Assembly (NCBI GenBank): GCA_031761425.1
Contig: JARFXV010000595.1
Coordinates: 372,001-436,000, forward strand
Direction of reading: 5' to 3'
DNA length: 64,000 nucleotides
DNA from: Cosmopolites sordidus
Lineage: Eukaryota; Arthropoda; Insecta; Coleoptera; Curculionidae
Positions 10,866 to 24,569 of the stretch are shown here, piece by piece. Every line of letters starts with the position of its first letter. The first letter of the stretch is position 1. A program made the position numbers and the translations under genes. The notes below the pieces were generated by a model, which made no database searches, was not told the DNA's origin, and worked only from the letters and a program-made list of their open reading frames with translations.

Positions 10866-12529
10866 CATTGTTTCTCAACTTTTTTCTCCACTAAATAGCA
10901 AACAGTTAAATAAAAAAACCTTGCGACCCCCTCGCTACAATATTTGAATTAGGCGTTTACCAAAGTTTTACATCGGCCGGTTAGCACGGCGACGATTCGT
11001 TTTTTTTTCAGTGTCGTGATTTATGAAGAATCGTTTGTATTTTCAAATTGCTTATAAACTCCGACGAGCGTGTTCATATGCTTATGAATCCTGAAAAAAA
11101 AAACGATTCATCTATTTGTCTTTATATTACATGAGGAATCATCAATGACGGATGTATGCGTGAACATACTGAAATACCGCACACATCCACAAATATCGAA
11201 ATACAAGACTTGTGTAACCCCTTGTTTTTATATTACTTTTATCAGTTCGAACACCTGCCCTGCACTTGCACGTACATGTAAAATGACTCGTCCGCGCACC
11301 TCGCGCCACACGCCTGCGCATGCGGTACGGATCATTCATCCCGAGCGTGTTTAGGCAGGTTCATACAAGCTATGCGGTTCGGTAGTAAAAACAAAGGAAC
11401 GAAACGAAGAGTTTCATTGTTAATTACGTATTTTCGAAAACAAGTACTACGATTTCTTCTTTCACCCAGTGATAAATGCTACGATTTCTTCTCTCACTCA
11501 GTGTTAAATAAATTAGTAACAGTGTGGTAATAAAATAAATTAATAATATTAAATAAAATTGACAAATTTATAACAAAATGAAATACACCATCTACATCTG
11601 GTGTAACAGTAAAGAAAAAGACCAGATTGTATAATGAAACACATTTACAATTTGGATTCATTGCCTTGGATGACAAGCCGCAATGTGTTGTCTGTTATCA
11701 ATTTCTGTCCGCGGAAAGTATGAATCCTTCACAATTAGTCCGTCATCTGGAAACAAAACAGCCGTCTTCAGAAAACAAACCATTATAATGTTTCGAGCGT
11801 AAATCACTCGTTCTAAAAAATCAACAAATTAAGCCGTAATGAGACCGCAGTTCTTCAAGCATCCTATTTAGTAGCATTAAGAGTGGCCAGGGAATCTAAG
11901 CCCCACACGATTGCGGATAAGTTCATTTTCCTCGCTGCCACTGATATGGTTAATGTGATGATAAGTCCGGAAAAAGCAAAAAAAGAGGGAAAAGGCAAAA
12001 CATCTTTTTTTACAGATCAAAATAGCGCATTTTTAGAGTTTTTATAGGATGGAGAAACTTTATTACTGTTGGCTTATTTGAGTGATATATTTTCACATTT
12101 GAATGGCTTGAATACGATATTACAAGGCTGTAAGAAAATCATTTTACTAATGACAGACAAAGTCTTTATCAAGAAACTTAGTATTTGAATTAGACGCTTT
12201 GAAAAACGCTTTCCATTAACTTTTCTTCAGGTTATATTACCAAAAATATACATTTAGAAAATTCTGTTATTGATCTCGAGTTGGAGATCCTGAAAACGCA
12301 TTTACACGAATTGAAAATTTTTAGATTTAGATAAATATTGACTTTCATGACGCTGTGAATATGCAAGGCTGGCAATGGAAGCTTTAAAATCATTGATCGT
12401 ATTAGGGGGCTTCAAAGATTAAATATAGAAATCATCTGTAATAATGATCCACGTATAGAAATACTTTTAAATGAAAAATAATCAACCAGTGACCCCCTAG
12501 GGATGGCGACCCCCAGGTTGAGAACGATG
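10866..12529. mobile_element. hAT element with 8-bp target duplication
   Basis: The left end starts CATTGTTTCTCAAC and the right end is the complement of CATCGTTCTCAACC, so the two match as short terminal inverted repeats. Subterminal sequence at both ends has the GACCCCC / TGGGGGTCGCC motifs seen in ZBED5/SCAND3-related hAT families. Perfect GCATAGAA repeats flank it. At 1,664 bp it is shorter than an autonomous hAT, and its transposase is internally deleted. It interrupts the BEL/Pao element. Confidence 0.9.
11597..12440 (+). pseudogene. hAT transposase remnant, ZBED5/SCAND3-like
   Basis: Near 11600 a frame reads KKKTRLYNETHLQFGF, then a zinc-finger-like CVVCYQFLSAESMNPSQL with a trailing HLETK. 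This is the N-terminal finger of ZBED5-type hAT transposases, with the last His of the finger replaced by Gln. From about 11850 a second frame gives LQASYLVALRVARESKPHTI, then further conserved helix. Near 12085 FSHLNGLNTILQG belongs to the C-terminal region. The catalytic middle is deleted and the frame is broken. Confidence 0.8.
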
Positions 12530-12537
12530 GCATAGAA
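12530..12537. repeat. Target-site duplication, right copy
   Basis: GCATAGAA immediately after the right hAT end, identical to 10858-10865. Confidence 0.9.
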
Positions 12538-13430
12538 GATGTCAATTACGCACGTAAGACCATCTCAACCATCTCAAGTTCTCTTTAAGTGTGAATTTGA
12601 ATTACGCAAATGAACGAAGTCAAACAAGTCAAATATATTTTGAGAGAGCGTATTTCAAATTTCAAGGTCAACAGTAACTCGCAGAAACATAATTCGGCGG
12701 CATAATTTAACATAATTCGGCTTAAACATAATTTGAATATTGACCTCTAGCGGGATGAAACCATGCACGAAAAATTGAGCAAGGATTGAGAGGGATTTGT
12801 GGAAACATAATTCGAATTACTGAATTTTTATACGAAAAAATGTAAGATATATATTGAATGTGCAAAATTCACTGCAAAGTTTATCCAACCCACCGTGGGA
12901 AACTTGGCTGCGCGTGGGATTGAACGAACATTACTATTTACTAATGTAGGAGTTGATTATATCCCTTTCTATTTCATGAAAAAGGTCGTACCATCAAAAG
13001 TCATCAAAAGTTGTGTTGCTTAATTTATATTTTGCTTTACAAAAGCTCAATTCTTCTGTTGGAACCTTTGGTGTGAAATACTAAATTTGAAGAGCTATTC
13101 ATTTTGAATTAGTATTATCATTAACTAGCGAAGACGTTCCTAATATTTTAATTCGTTTTATAAGAGGGCGTGGTAGGCCATAAGAAAAATTTTCAGATGA
13201 CGGATCTAATTTTATCTAAGCAAATAAAAAAATCAAACTGAGGGATCAATTTTTGCAAAGGAAACAAACATCTTTCAAATTCAATAAAGAATTTGGGGAC
13301 AGATTGACACTTTATACCGCTCAGTTTGCTTTATTTTGGTGGAAGTCAAAGGAGAAAAAGTATGAAATATCATTTATTGCGTACTCGGTATTTCAATATT
13401 ATTTTGTCTAAATTTTTAAAACATTTTTAA
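12538..13430 (+). pseudogene. BEL/Pao retroelement, right part with integrase remnant
   Basis: Reading resumes in the same element after the hAT: FELRK near 12595 fits the end of the BEL/Pao RT. From about 12890 to 13400 the mixed frames give VGNLAARGIERT and GVDYIPFYF (integrase core entry), then RGRGRP, FSDDGSNFI and FALFWWKSKEKKYEIS. These correspond to the conserved D-N-G-T-N-F and H-F-G-G-.-W-E blocks of BEL/Pao integrases. The protease/RNase H stretch between is unreadable. No LTR was recognised on either side. Confidence 0.7.
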
Positions 13431-13626
13431 ATAGAGTAGAGGTTATATCAAACTCCCGACTTAGTTAACTTGATCTTACTTTGTTCGTTTCTACTTAGCT
13501 GCCTCCTTGCGTTAGACTCGAGCTCAACTTACGACGGCTGATGTAGGTAGGAGTCTGGACGTGAAGACGACAGCTGATCTGAAACGAACAGAGGTTCATG
13601 GAAGTACGGATGAAAGATTTCTGTTA

Positions 13627-14457
<831 letters not shown>

Positions 14458-14458
14458 T

Positions 14459-15261
<803 letters not shown>

Positions 15262-15327
<66 letters not shown>

Positions 15328-15348
15328 TAAATATAAATATAAATATAA

Positions 15349-15432
<84 letters not shown>

Positions 15433-15438
15433 TTATAT
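15262..15438. repeat. (TA)n array with an inner (ATAAAT)n tract
   Basis: TA repeats interrupted at about 15322-15352 by five ATAAAT units, then TA repeats again, directly upstream of LINE-A copy 2. Confidence 0.97.
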
Positions 15439-15479
15439 ATATCACGGGTCACGGGTGGTGGATAGTGAAAGTGTCATGG

Positions 15480-18400
15480 TTCATGGTGATAGTGTCATGG
15501 TTCAAACCTTTAATTCAAAGTACAAGATGAAGCGTTCTAGTAACTACAAAATTACCCCAGGAGGTAGACAATCCTCTGCCAGCTTTGCTGGTACAACCGG
15601 ACTTTCGGATTCTGGGCCGTCCGGGCTTAAACGCAAAATCTTTCAGAGGGAGTCGGAGACCTCTGGCCAATGTCTGAAACCGAAAACAAAAACTTTCTTT
15701 GGAACGGTAAATATCAATTCTCTCTTGCGTCCAGGAAAACTACACGAATTAACGAAGCGAATTAGCGAACATTAAATCAGCAAAAAATCCAAATTTTAGC
15801 TTTGCAAGAAACTAGATTGACAGATGATAATACCTTGGAATTCCGCAACTACAGACTTTTTAAAAGTAAAACGGACAAAAGAATACTCAAAAATACACCA
15901 CATCTCGGTGTTGCTTTCGCTGTCTCAAGAAACATTCTTGGTTCTATAACAAATGTCCAGCCAGTAAATAATCGACTTATGACACTATTCCGCAAGTGTG
16001 CTAACAAAAACTATACATTAATAAATGCACACCTCCCAGTTAAAGAAGAAAATAAATCTAATCCTGAAAAAGTAAATAAGTCCTGCAAAATTCTGGAAAA
16101 GACTATCTCTAAAATTCCCTCTAACCATGTAAAAATTCTATTGGGTGATTTCAACGCCCAACTAGGGAAAGAAAAAAAGTACATGAAAACAGTCGGCAGT
16201 TTTCCCGCTCATAAATGGACTAACAATAATGGTAGAAGATTGGTTGAACTATGTTCGCAGTTTAATCTAGTCAACCCATTTTAAGAAAAAAATAACAAAA
16301 CAAAAGACTTGGAGGAGCCCAAACACATACATAGGTGAATTTCAAATTGACCATATTGCCATTTCTTACCCCAATTATAAAGAGATTTTGAATGTTCAAA
16401 TCAGGAAAGGAGCAAATATAGACACGGACCACTATTTGACTAGAATCAAACTTAGCTTAAAACCTCGAAAACTTATTCAAAAGGGGCTGCTAATACCAAA
16501 GTTTGACCCAACGAAAATAAAACCAGTCCTAACAGAAGAGCTTGATAAACAACCAGCACAGAACTGGCAAGAATTGAAACAAAAAAATATTAAAACAGCC
16601 TTAAAGTTGGTCCCTTTACAAAAACGTAGAAAACATCCGTGGTGGGATGAAGTTTGCGAGCAAGCAGTATTAAGCCGAAGTAAACCTTTCAAAGATTGGA
16701 ACAATCAAAAAACAGCAATAAACTATAACATCTTTTTGGAAGTAAGAAAAGAAACATCGAAGCTAATTAGACAAACTAAAAGAAAATATGAAAACAATCA
16801 ACTTAACGAAATAGAAAGATTTCCAAAAAAATAACACCCGAAGCATTTACAAAACATTTCAAACTAAATTAACAGGCTATCAATCGCAAAGTATTTGCTT
16901 CCAAAAGGAAAACGAACTCGCGAAATATTTTGAACAAATACTAAACTGTCCTGAGCCCTTAAACAAATTACCAACACTAAACAAACAAACGCAGATTCAT
17001 TACCACCGAATGAAGATGAAATAATTAGGCAAATCAAGCGGCTTAAAAATGACAAAGCTTCTGGTGAAGATGGAATCACTGCTGAACTTTTGAAATCCGC
17101 TGGTCCAGGTACAATCAAGGAAATAACAAAAATTCTACAGGAAGTTTGGCGAACCGAACGGATTCCGGAAGACTGGAAAGATGCTCTAATCCATCCACTA
17201 CATAAGAAAGGAGATAGAATGGATGTAAACAACTACAGAGGGATATCTCTTCTCCCAGTTTGTTACAAGATTCTATCTCAATGTCTACTAGACAGAGCAC
17301 AGGGACAGTTAGAACCTAACATTGGTGAATATCAAGCAGGTTTTCGACCAGGCAGATCCTGGCCTGAACAGATCTGAATCTAAAGTTGATCCTAAGACAT
17401 CAAAAACTGTACAATAAAAATCTCGTCTGTACATTTGTGGATTTCAAAAAAGCATATGATTCTATTGACCGCGAATCTTTATTCCGATTCTTGAAAGAAC
17501 AAGGACTAGATCTGAAAACGCTGGCAATTATTAAAGCAACGTTAACTAACACAAGGTCAAAAGTTAAATTCATGGGTGACATCTCAGAGCCCTTCGAAAT
17601 TAAAACTGGAGTGAGACAAGGGGATGGACTCTCGCCACTCTTATTTAACTGTGTTCTAGAAAAAGTAATACAGGAGTGGCGTGAAAAAAAGGCGACACTG
17701 AATATTGACCAGCCCATTAAACTGGGGAGAACCAACATCAAAATTGATTGTCTGGCATTTGCTGATGATCTGGGCAATTTTAGCTCAAGATGTATTAACG
17801 GCACAGAAACAGATTGAAATCCTAAAAGAAACAGCAGAAAAGGTAGGACTCCAAATTTCCTTTGAAAAGACACAATACATGACCTGCAACAGACTAAGAA
17901 CACCATTTCTAAAAACAAAATATGGTAACATCAGACGAGTCTCTCAATTCAAGTATTTGGGTGAAATAATCATGGAAAATGGGTTGGAAAAAGCGGCCAA
18001 TAAGGGTAGATGTCAAACAATGGAAACGGCATTGAGACTTACACAAAATATTTACAACAAAAAATGCCTATCTAAAAACACAAAACTGAGACATTACAAC
18101 ACAGTTATTAAGCCAGAATGACTATATGCTGCAGAAACGCTCATTGTGAATTGAAAGAGGGACATCGAGGACATTGAAAAGAAGGAAAGAAAAATCATAA
18201 GAAAAATCCTAGGCCCCAAACAAATAAATAGCACAACATACCGACTTCGAGAAAACCAAGAAATGAAACAATACACATATATACATAGCGATATGAGAAA
18301 AAGAAGACTTAAGTTTTACGGACACATCAAACGGATGAATCCGAGTAGGCTAACTAGACAAATAGTCGAATTTCATCAAAATAGGAGTAGAGCTAAAGTA

Positions 18401-18660
18401 GAGATAATTAAATGGATTGCTGTAATTAAAGAAGACCTAAGATTAGCAAATATTACACAAAATGAAATTCAGGATAGAGGCTGTTTCAGACACAAGGTTA
18501 ACGTTTGGAAGGTTGGCCAGAGAGAAAAATGTAGGAAGACTGGAACAACTTGGTCTGACGAAAGGAAAAAAGCTCATAGCGAAAGAATGAAAATAGTATG
18601 GGCGCAAAGGAAGGCGAACAACAAACGCCTCTAATTGTACTTCGCGTGGTCCATCAAGGC
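15480..18660 (+). pseudogene. LINE-A copy 2 (non-LTR, endonuclease + RT), most complete copy
   Basis: From the ATG at 15497 the readings follow in order: a basic leader; APE endonuclease blocks NINSLLRPGKL, LQETRLTD and LLGDFNAQLG (16141); linker KHPWWDEVCEQAV; RT blocks NDKASGEDGITAELL (17050), VNNYRGISLLPV, FVDFKKAYDSID (17438), GVRQGDGLSPLLFN and FADDL (17758); then FKYLGEIIMENG and a C-terminal YGHIKRMNPS region ending near 18634. Frame breaks occur at about 15775, 16284, 16834, 17375 and just after FADDL, where one extra base shifts the frame. Such proteins are often mislabelled craniofacial development protein 2-like. The 3' end runs through CCATACGCGAATAATAAATA into a (TA)n array, which may be its tail. 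Confidence 0.9.
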
Positions 18661-18678
18661 CCATACGCGAATAATAAA

Positions 18679-18779
<101 letters not shown>

Positions 18780-19204
18780 TTATTCGTGTTTTGAAGTTGA
18801 CAAAATGCAACTCTGATATTACGAGAGGGTTAACACGAGGGGGTTTAAAAAGTAATGTTATTTTCCATTAAAGCGTAAACAAATACTGAAAAGTATAAGA
18901 AGAAATTTCTCGTTCTGGAGAATTAAACCCCTTATTCTCAGACAATTACGAATTTTAGGAAGGTAATATTGTATGTGCAAGGATGCCGTAATTCTTATTT
19001 TCGTTTAATAGCTTTCACCGATCCTGTCTTTCACCGACTAAACAAAAAACACACATTTTTTTTTAATCTAACTCAATTTAAATCTAAAAAAACTGTGTTG
19101 GGAAGTATTGAAAGGGAATGTATATTTCAATGGCTGTTAATATTTTCATATGTTTCACTAATTTCAAATTTCTTGACTGATATTCATTTACATTTCTGCT
19201 TTCT

Positions 19205-19916
19205 GATGTTGGGTTGGGGTGAAGAGTTAATCAAACTGGAACCAACTGGACACGTACTCTACACTCGACGTACGGAAAATGGCCGATGTGGCGGAATTGG
19301 ATTCCTCATCAATCGAAAGCTGAAGGACAGTGTGGTAAAATTTGAAAGTACATCCGACCGATTAGCCCAATGCGTCATTCAGCTGAATAAAAAGTTTAGG
19401 CTTCAAATCGTCCAAGCTTATGCACCAACTATAAGCCATAAAGAGGAGGAAATTGAGGAATTTTATGGTGATGTGGCCCAGCTTTTATACAAGGAGAAAT
19501 GTAGGTACAAAATCCTGATGGGTGATTTTAATTCCAGAATTGGAACAACAAGAACAGACGAAAATGCAACTGGCCCATTTGGAACTGGTGAGCGAGACAA
19601 TAGAGGTGACAGATTAGTTGATTTTGCTGAAGGACAAGAACTATATATTATGAATTCATTCTATAAGAAAAATATCAGCAGAAAATGGACATGGAAAAGT
19701 CCATCTGGGCTCACAAGCGAAATTGACTACATCATGACCAACGATAAAACAATATTTACCAATTGTACTGTCTTTAACAATTTTAATGTTGGAAGTGACC
19801 ACCGAATGGTACGAGCAAGGGTTCGGATTGACTGTCGAAAAGAGCGCGAAAGAATGGTAAGATCAAAGAAGGCCAAGGTGGATTCTGGAAAACTGCTGGA
19901 GAGAGGAAGCAAATAA
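19205..19916 (+). pseudogene. LINE endonuclease domain, RTE-like, intact frame
   Basis: About 235 codons without a stop. In order: GEELIKLEPTGHVLYT, GGIGFLINRKLKDSVV, QIVQAYAPTISH, ILMGDFNSRIG (catalytic D/N), FGTGERDNRGDRLVDFA, KWTWKSPSG, SEIDYIMTN and NVGSDHRMVRARV (catalytic SDH). All expected APE-type catalytic residues are visible. It ends in a TAA just after KAKVDSGKLLERG, and no RT follows. The frame runs upstream to 18969, but that part (YFRLIAFTDPVF...) shows no endonuclease homology, so the N-terminal catalytic block (N..GL..K) is missing. It is a different family from LINE-A. Confidence 0.85.
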
Positions 19917-21129
19917 TAAATAATAAATGGCAAATAAGCATAATTTTATTAATTATCAGGTGATAGTTTTTTGACGGGGCAGAAGCAAATTGGTAAATAA
20001 CATAACATTAAGTGGTTCTTCAAATGAACTCCTAGTTGACTGTAGGCAAATGATTATACTATTTATACTTTATGCTATTAAAATTCATAATTAAATTAAT
20101 TTATACCATATTCCAATTCAGGTATAATAAATTAGTCGTAGCAAATTTTATAATTATGAAAATTTGAAAGATTATTATACAAATTCTTTACAGACTCAAT
20201 ACAATAAAACTATAACAAATGTAATGGTTACAAAGTAACCCTAAGTTTGAAATAGGCTTTTATTTTCGGGGAGGGATTAGGGAAGGGAGCTACATTTCAT
20301 CGACCAGATTCTACAATCTTTAAATAGAACAGATACATAATAGCACTTTTATGTATATGACAATGACGAGAGGAGACCAATGTTGTATGCATTTCCGTGC
20401 TTTTCTTGTGTTTCTATTTGTTCAATCAGATAACATTTCATTAGTTTACACGTCTAGCACTACCCTCGTATAGCGTCAAATCATGGCGCTTTCCTTTTCC
20501 GCCGTGCTCCATTTCTTTTCCTTCGTTGGAGTGAACTGACCGGATTATGGTAAGGTCTTGGAGTGCATTAAAATGAGACAGAGGTATCAAATTTTGTCCC
20601 AACTAGTTTCCGGGAACGAGTCTATTTTGGTGGGGATTATTACCGGAGTTTTTCGTTGTAAGCATTGTGAAAAAGCAAGGTCATCTTTTCCGTTGAGCCA
20701 CATTTTCCTAGGGCCTCCATTGTTTAATAATTTATATTAACGTATTCCTACTGTTTTAAACCACCAGATCGGAGCCACAAGCTCAAGTGCCTTTAATTAT
20801 GTATTGGTTTGAATAAGGATCTCTTGGGTACTCCTTTTGGGGGATTTGAAACACTCAATTTACGGGAAGGTCATCCATCCTCATCAAGATGCTCACTACA
20901 CCGGGGCAGCGTTAAAATCGTTTTACAGGTAATTTTTTTTTTCTTTTTTTTTTGTTGTTTGATAACTTAGTGGTACAAATATATGCGTTCTTCTTAATTT
21001 TTTATCGGCCACTTAAATTGATAGCTGGAACACCCCAGTGTGTGGTCCTCGACTAATTTGGGCCATCTTCTCTTGTCTACGGGAACAAACCATAAAAGTG
21101 CTTTCTTTTTAAAATATTTTGTTTTTTTT
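19917..21129. other. Unassigned interval
   Basis: Mostly AT-rich, with a less AT-rich part at 20400-20900. A 60-codon frame at 20558-20740 (FRCKHCEKARSSFPLSH) has a CxxC pair, but I recognise nothing in it. A T-rich tract lies at 20932-20957. Confidence 0.4.
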
Positions 21130-21440
21130 TTATTTAGGGTTCTGGAACAGAGCCGAAGTGCCCGACGGAGCCCAATTGCACCGGCTGTGTTTAATTTCTA
21201 CATGACCGATTTTCCAAGGTTCAGTGTTAATAAACCTGCTGCCTTCGCGGGAGACACATGCTTTTTCATGGATTGTTGTCTTACATTGGTGATAAAAAAT
21301 ATACTTCAGAAGCAGCTTCCACCAAATAGCTGTATTTCTGGTGCCTTCAAGCCAACCCACATAGAACCCAGGCGAGAAACTGAGAGTAGAAAACGTCTCG
21401 ATCCCTGGTTGCAAAAAGTGACCTATCAAGGCCTGTAATT
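21130..21440 (+). pseudogene. Jockey-type RT fragment
   Basis: The frame reads RSARRSPIAPAVFNFYMTDF, matching the 'G.PQGS..SP.L.N.Y..D.P' block, followed by PAAFAGDTCFF. The latter corresponds to the FADDT catalytic block with the first aspartate replaced by glycine (AGDT). It ends with RKRLDPWLQKVTYQGL, the segment before the 'KYLG...D..L.W' block. The fragment is short, has lost a catalytic residue and shows no flanking repeats. Confidence 0.68.
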
Positions 21441-22054
21441 TGATACATCGCTAATATAATACATGAAATCCAGTCTTATATGTAATGTTATGGTAATGGT
21501 TATGGTTAAATCCGAAAAACGGATTGGTGAATAATATTAATTGTATGGAAAGCATTCGAAGAACCTCAACCATGCCTGTTGTGAAACCATTCACAACTAA
21601 ACAACTTTCCGCGTATATAAAGAAATTTAGTTTTGAACCACAATGTATAGTGATAGTTAAAAAGCCACTAGAGAAAAATAACCACTCGCACTGCGAAATT
21701 TAAAAAAGGGTTTAATCTTGCAATAAACTTTATTGGTACCGTAAAGCGGATATTGGTACTAATGGCATTTGGCACTAGCAAAAAAAAAGCATTTCACAGA
21801 AATGTAATGGTAATTGGCCCTGGAGTAGGTAAAGAGGCAAAGTATTCTTTTTGAGAAAATCCATAAAAGAGAAAAATATCATGAACAGATAGTTTTTATA
21901 GTTTTCAGGTGGACAGGGTAATGTAAGTTCGACCAGACAGTATGAAGGCAGAGTACGAGTTGAGTGGTTGCACGTAAAGAGTAGAGTCGGAGTTAAGAAT
22001 TTCACATTTGGAGTTTTTGACCTGCGAGAAAGTAGTACAAATAAAGTTGCACGT
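21441..22054. other. Unassigned interval
   Basis: No coding or repeat signal that I can name. Confidence 0.4.
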
Positions 22055-22757
22055 TAGGACCAGAATTAAAGAAGGATTGAGTTATTTTAGATTAAACGAG
22101 GGCGTGGCCAATGGTTATTTTGCTAAGTGGAAATGTAAGAAAATTCAGAAGCAGTGTCGTATTTGTGATGGTTGAAGTAAGCTCAATACATATAAGTTAA
22201 TTTTGCCTCTTATAAGTCTTACAATTTAGTGTTCGATATGTCTTTTTTTGTTTTACATATATTAACAGTGTACGTTGCAATTCTAATTAATAAAATTTAA
22301 AATATTAAAATTCCTTTGTTAAGAATATACCATCCCTTCTATCCTAGCTCGGGGTAAATTTTGGTTCTTCTAGTTCTTCTAGGCTAGCTAGACACACATT
22401 TTAGTTTCAACTTTCAGTACGGGGACAATTAAATAAATAATAGTAAGGGTCAAAGGATCAACTTATAAACCTCACCAAAGCAAAATGAAATTTACCCAGA
22501 TTGTGAAAGGTCCAATGAAAACAACATAATGTGTTTGTCGCATACGTTAACGGTGTAAGAAACCAATCAATATTTTTCTGTAATAATACTGTAATTATTT
22601 ACTTCCCTGAAACTTGTTGCTGTATTTTATATTATATAAAACGTAGTAAATTAAAGGAATTTACTTATGGTTATACTTTTTATGTTGGTTGATTTAAATA
22701 AGGGTATATAAATAACTATATTGATAATATATTCCATTCTGTAGAAAAGAAAGAAAT
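22055..22757 (+). repeat. Direct repeat A, copy 1
   Basis: Shares AGGACCAGAATTAAAGAAGG, CCATCCCTTCTATCCTAGCT and ATATTCCATTCTGTAGAAAA with 23451-24048 in the same orientation. Copy 1 is about 100 bp longer through an insert around 22357-22500. No coding capacity. Confidence 0.85.
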
Positions 22758-22804
22758 TTTTTCCAATAAGGAATGGTATACATGTATATATATTATTTGG
22801 CATC

Positions 22805-22990
22805 ATTTTTATATCTCAGTGACGTAAACTTCGTTACATCACTATATTATATTCTTAACATGACTTCGGATTCAGTGACGTCATGAATATATATTTGTTG
22901 CATCAGCATCTTACCTAAAAGTAAGAAATAATGAGTCACATATGACTCAAATATGACACATATCTTATGTAAGGCGTAACACAAATGTGA
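22805..22990 (+). repeat. Repeat B, partial copy
   Basis: Similar to 23111-23300 in the same orientation: ATATCTCAGTGACGTAAACT, GACGTCATGAATATATATTT and GAGTCACATATGACTC. It breaks off at a (TA)n array, where the complete copy begins. Confidence 0.88.
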
Positions 22991-23000
22991 TATAATCGTA

Positions 23001-23004
<4 letters not shown>

Positions 23005-23090
<86 letters not shown>
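23005..23090. repeat. (TA)n array
   Basis: Pure TA dinucleotides separating the two B copies and abutting the left arm of the 355-bp inverted repeat. Confidence 0.97.
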
Positions 23091-23093
<3 letters not shown>

Positions 23094-23447
23094 GAAGCAT
23101 AACCTCAAAAATAATTTGATATAATTTTTATATCTCAGTGACGTAAACTTCGTTACATCACTATATTATATCCTTAATATGACGTCATATTGGGTGACGT
23201 CATGAATACATATTTGTTGCATCAGCATCTCACGTAAAAAGTATGAAATAATGAGTCACATATGACTCATAGATGACATATCTGATGTAAGGCGTGATAT
23301 TGCGTGATGCCATTTTGATGTCACAATGACGTAAAGTATTTTCTGGGTAAACATCAATACTAGTTACAAAGAGTGATTGTTGGGTAACACTGATAACCTT
23401 TTTGTAAATTAAATATTTACAATTGCCGCAAGCCAAGATTTCAAAAT
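23091..23447 (+). repeat. Left arm of a 355-bp inverted repeat
   Basis: Runs from GAAGAAGCATAACCTCAAAA to GCCGCAAGCCAAGATTT. Its reverse complement occupies 25550-25915. The arm contains several TGACGTCA/GTGACGT-type words. Neither arm has a convincing frame. Confidence 0.9.
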
Positions 23448-23450
23448 TTT

Positions 23451-24048
23451 TAGGACCAGAATTAAAGAAGGATATAGGTATTTTAAATTAAACGGGGACG
23501 CGACCAATGGTTATTATGCTAAAGCAAAATAACAGAAGTAGTGTCGTGTTTGTGATGATTGAAGTAAGCTCAATGCATGTAAGTTAATTTTACCTCTTAT
23601 AAGCCTTACAATTTACTGTTTGATATGTTTTTTTTTGTTTTACATATATAATACAGTGTACGTTGCAAGTATACATTCTAAAATAATAAAATTCCTTTGT
23701 TACGAATATACCATCCCTTATATCCTAGCTCGGGGTAAATTTACCCAAGTTGTGTAAGGTACAATGAGAACAACAAAATTGAGAAAAGGTATGAGTCATT
23801 TTATGATTAAAATTAACGAGTTTGACTCATATGTTTACGGTGTAAGAAAATAATGAATATTTTTCTGTGTAATAATACTGTAATTATTTACTTTCCTGAA
23901 CTTGTTGCTGTATTTTATATTATACAAAACGTAAAGAATTAAAGGAATTTACTTATGATTTATACTTTTTATATTGGTTGATTTAAATAAGGGTACATAA
24001 ATAACTATTTTAATAATATATTCCATTCAGTAGAAAAGAAGAAAAATT
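23451..24048 (+). repeat. Direct repeat A, copy 2
   Basis: Second copy of 22055-22757, directly inside the left arm of the inverted repeat. Confidence 0.85.
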
Positions 24049-24569
24049 TCTATAACACTGCTAAACAGCATATCAAGACAATATTTCAATTGAAAAAGGG
24101 TAATAATGATTTTATAGTTTTGATTAATGTATTTTGGTAAATATGTATATCTTGTGATGGTAGTATAGACGTATTTTTTAAATAATAATTTTGAAGAATT
24201 TGTCTTTTTATTATTTCTTTCTGTATTCAATATTGTACAATATATTTCAAATTAAGTAAATTGACCTAAGGTTGATATTTTTATGATAGAATACTCGAAT
24301 AATTATGAGAATATAAATCGTTCGGTTTTGTAGGCGTAAGTTCTAATAAGTGATGTAAGTTCTAATAAGAAAAGATCTATACTGAAAAATGTTTTCGCAT
24401 ACTACTCTTGAATAAATCTAATGTATATGTAGTTTTATAATCCTAAGTCTACAGATACCTCGCTGTCAAATAGAAAACGGAAATAACTGGCATTTAACCG
24501 ATACAATCAGGAGTAGCTTTAAGGCAGACTTCTGCGTCCCATACTTTTTCAAATCTTCACTTCTGACTT

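Noticed and set aside
10866..12440. Host ZBED5/SCAND3 gene
   Set aside because: Perfect target duplications, terminal inverted repeats and insertion inside a BEL/Pao element show a hAT transposon, not a domesticated gene.
15497..18634. Host gene similar to craniofacial development protein 2
   Set aside because: That label is attached to LINE endonucleases in automatic annotation. The RT domain, the four copies and the shared 3' ends show a retrotransposon.
23091..23447. cAMP-response-element cluster (TGACGTCA-type words)
   Set aside because: The words belong to a repeated non-coding arm present in both orientations, with no adjacent gene.
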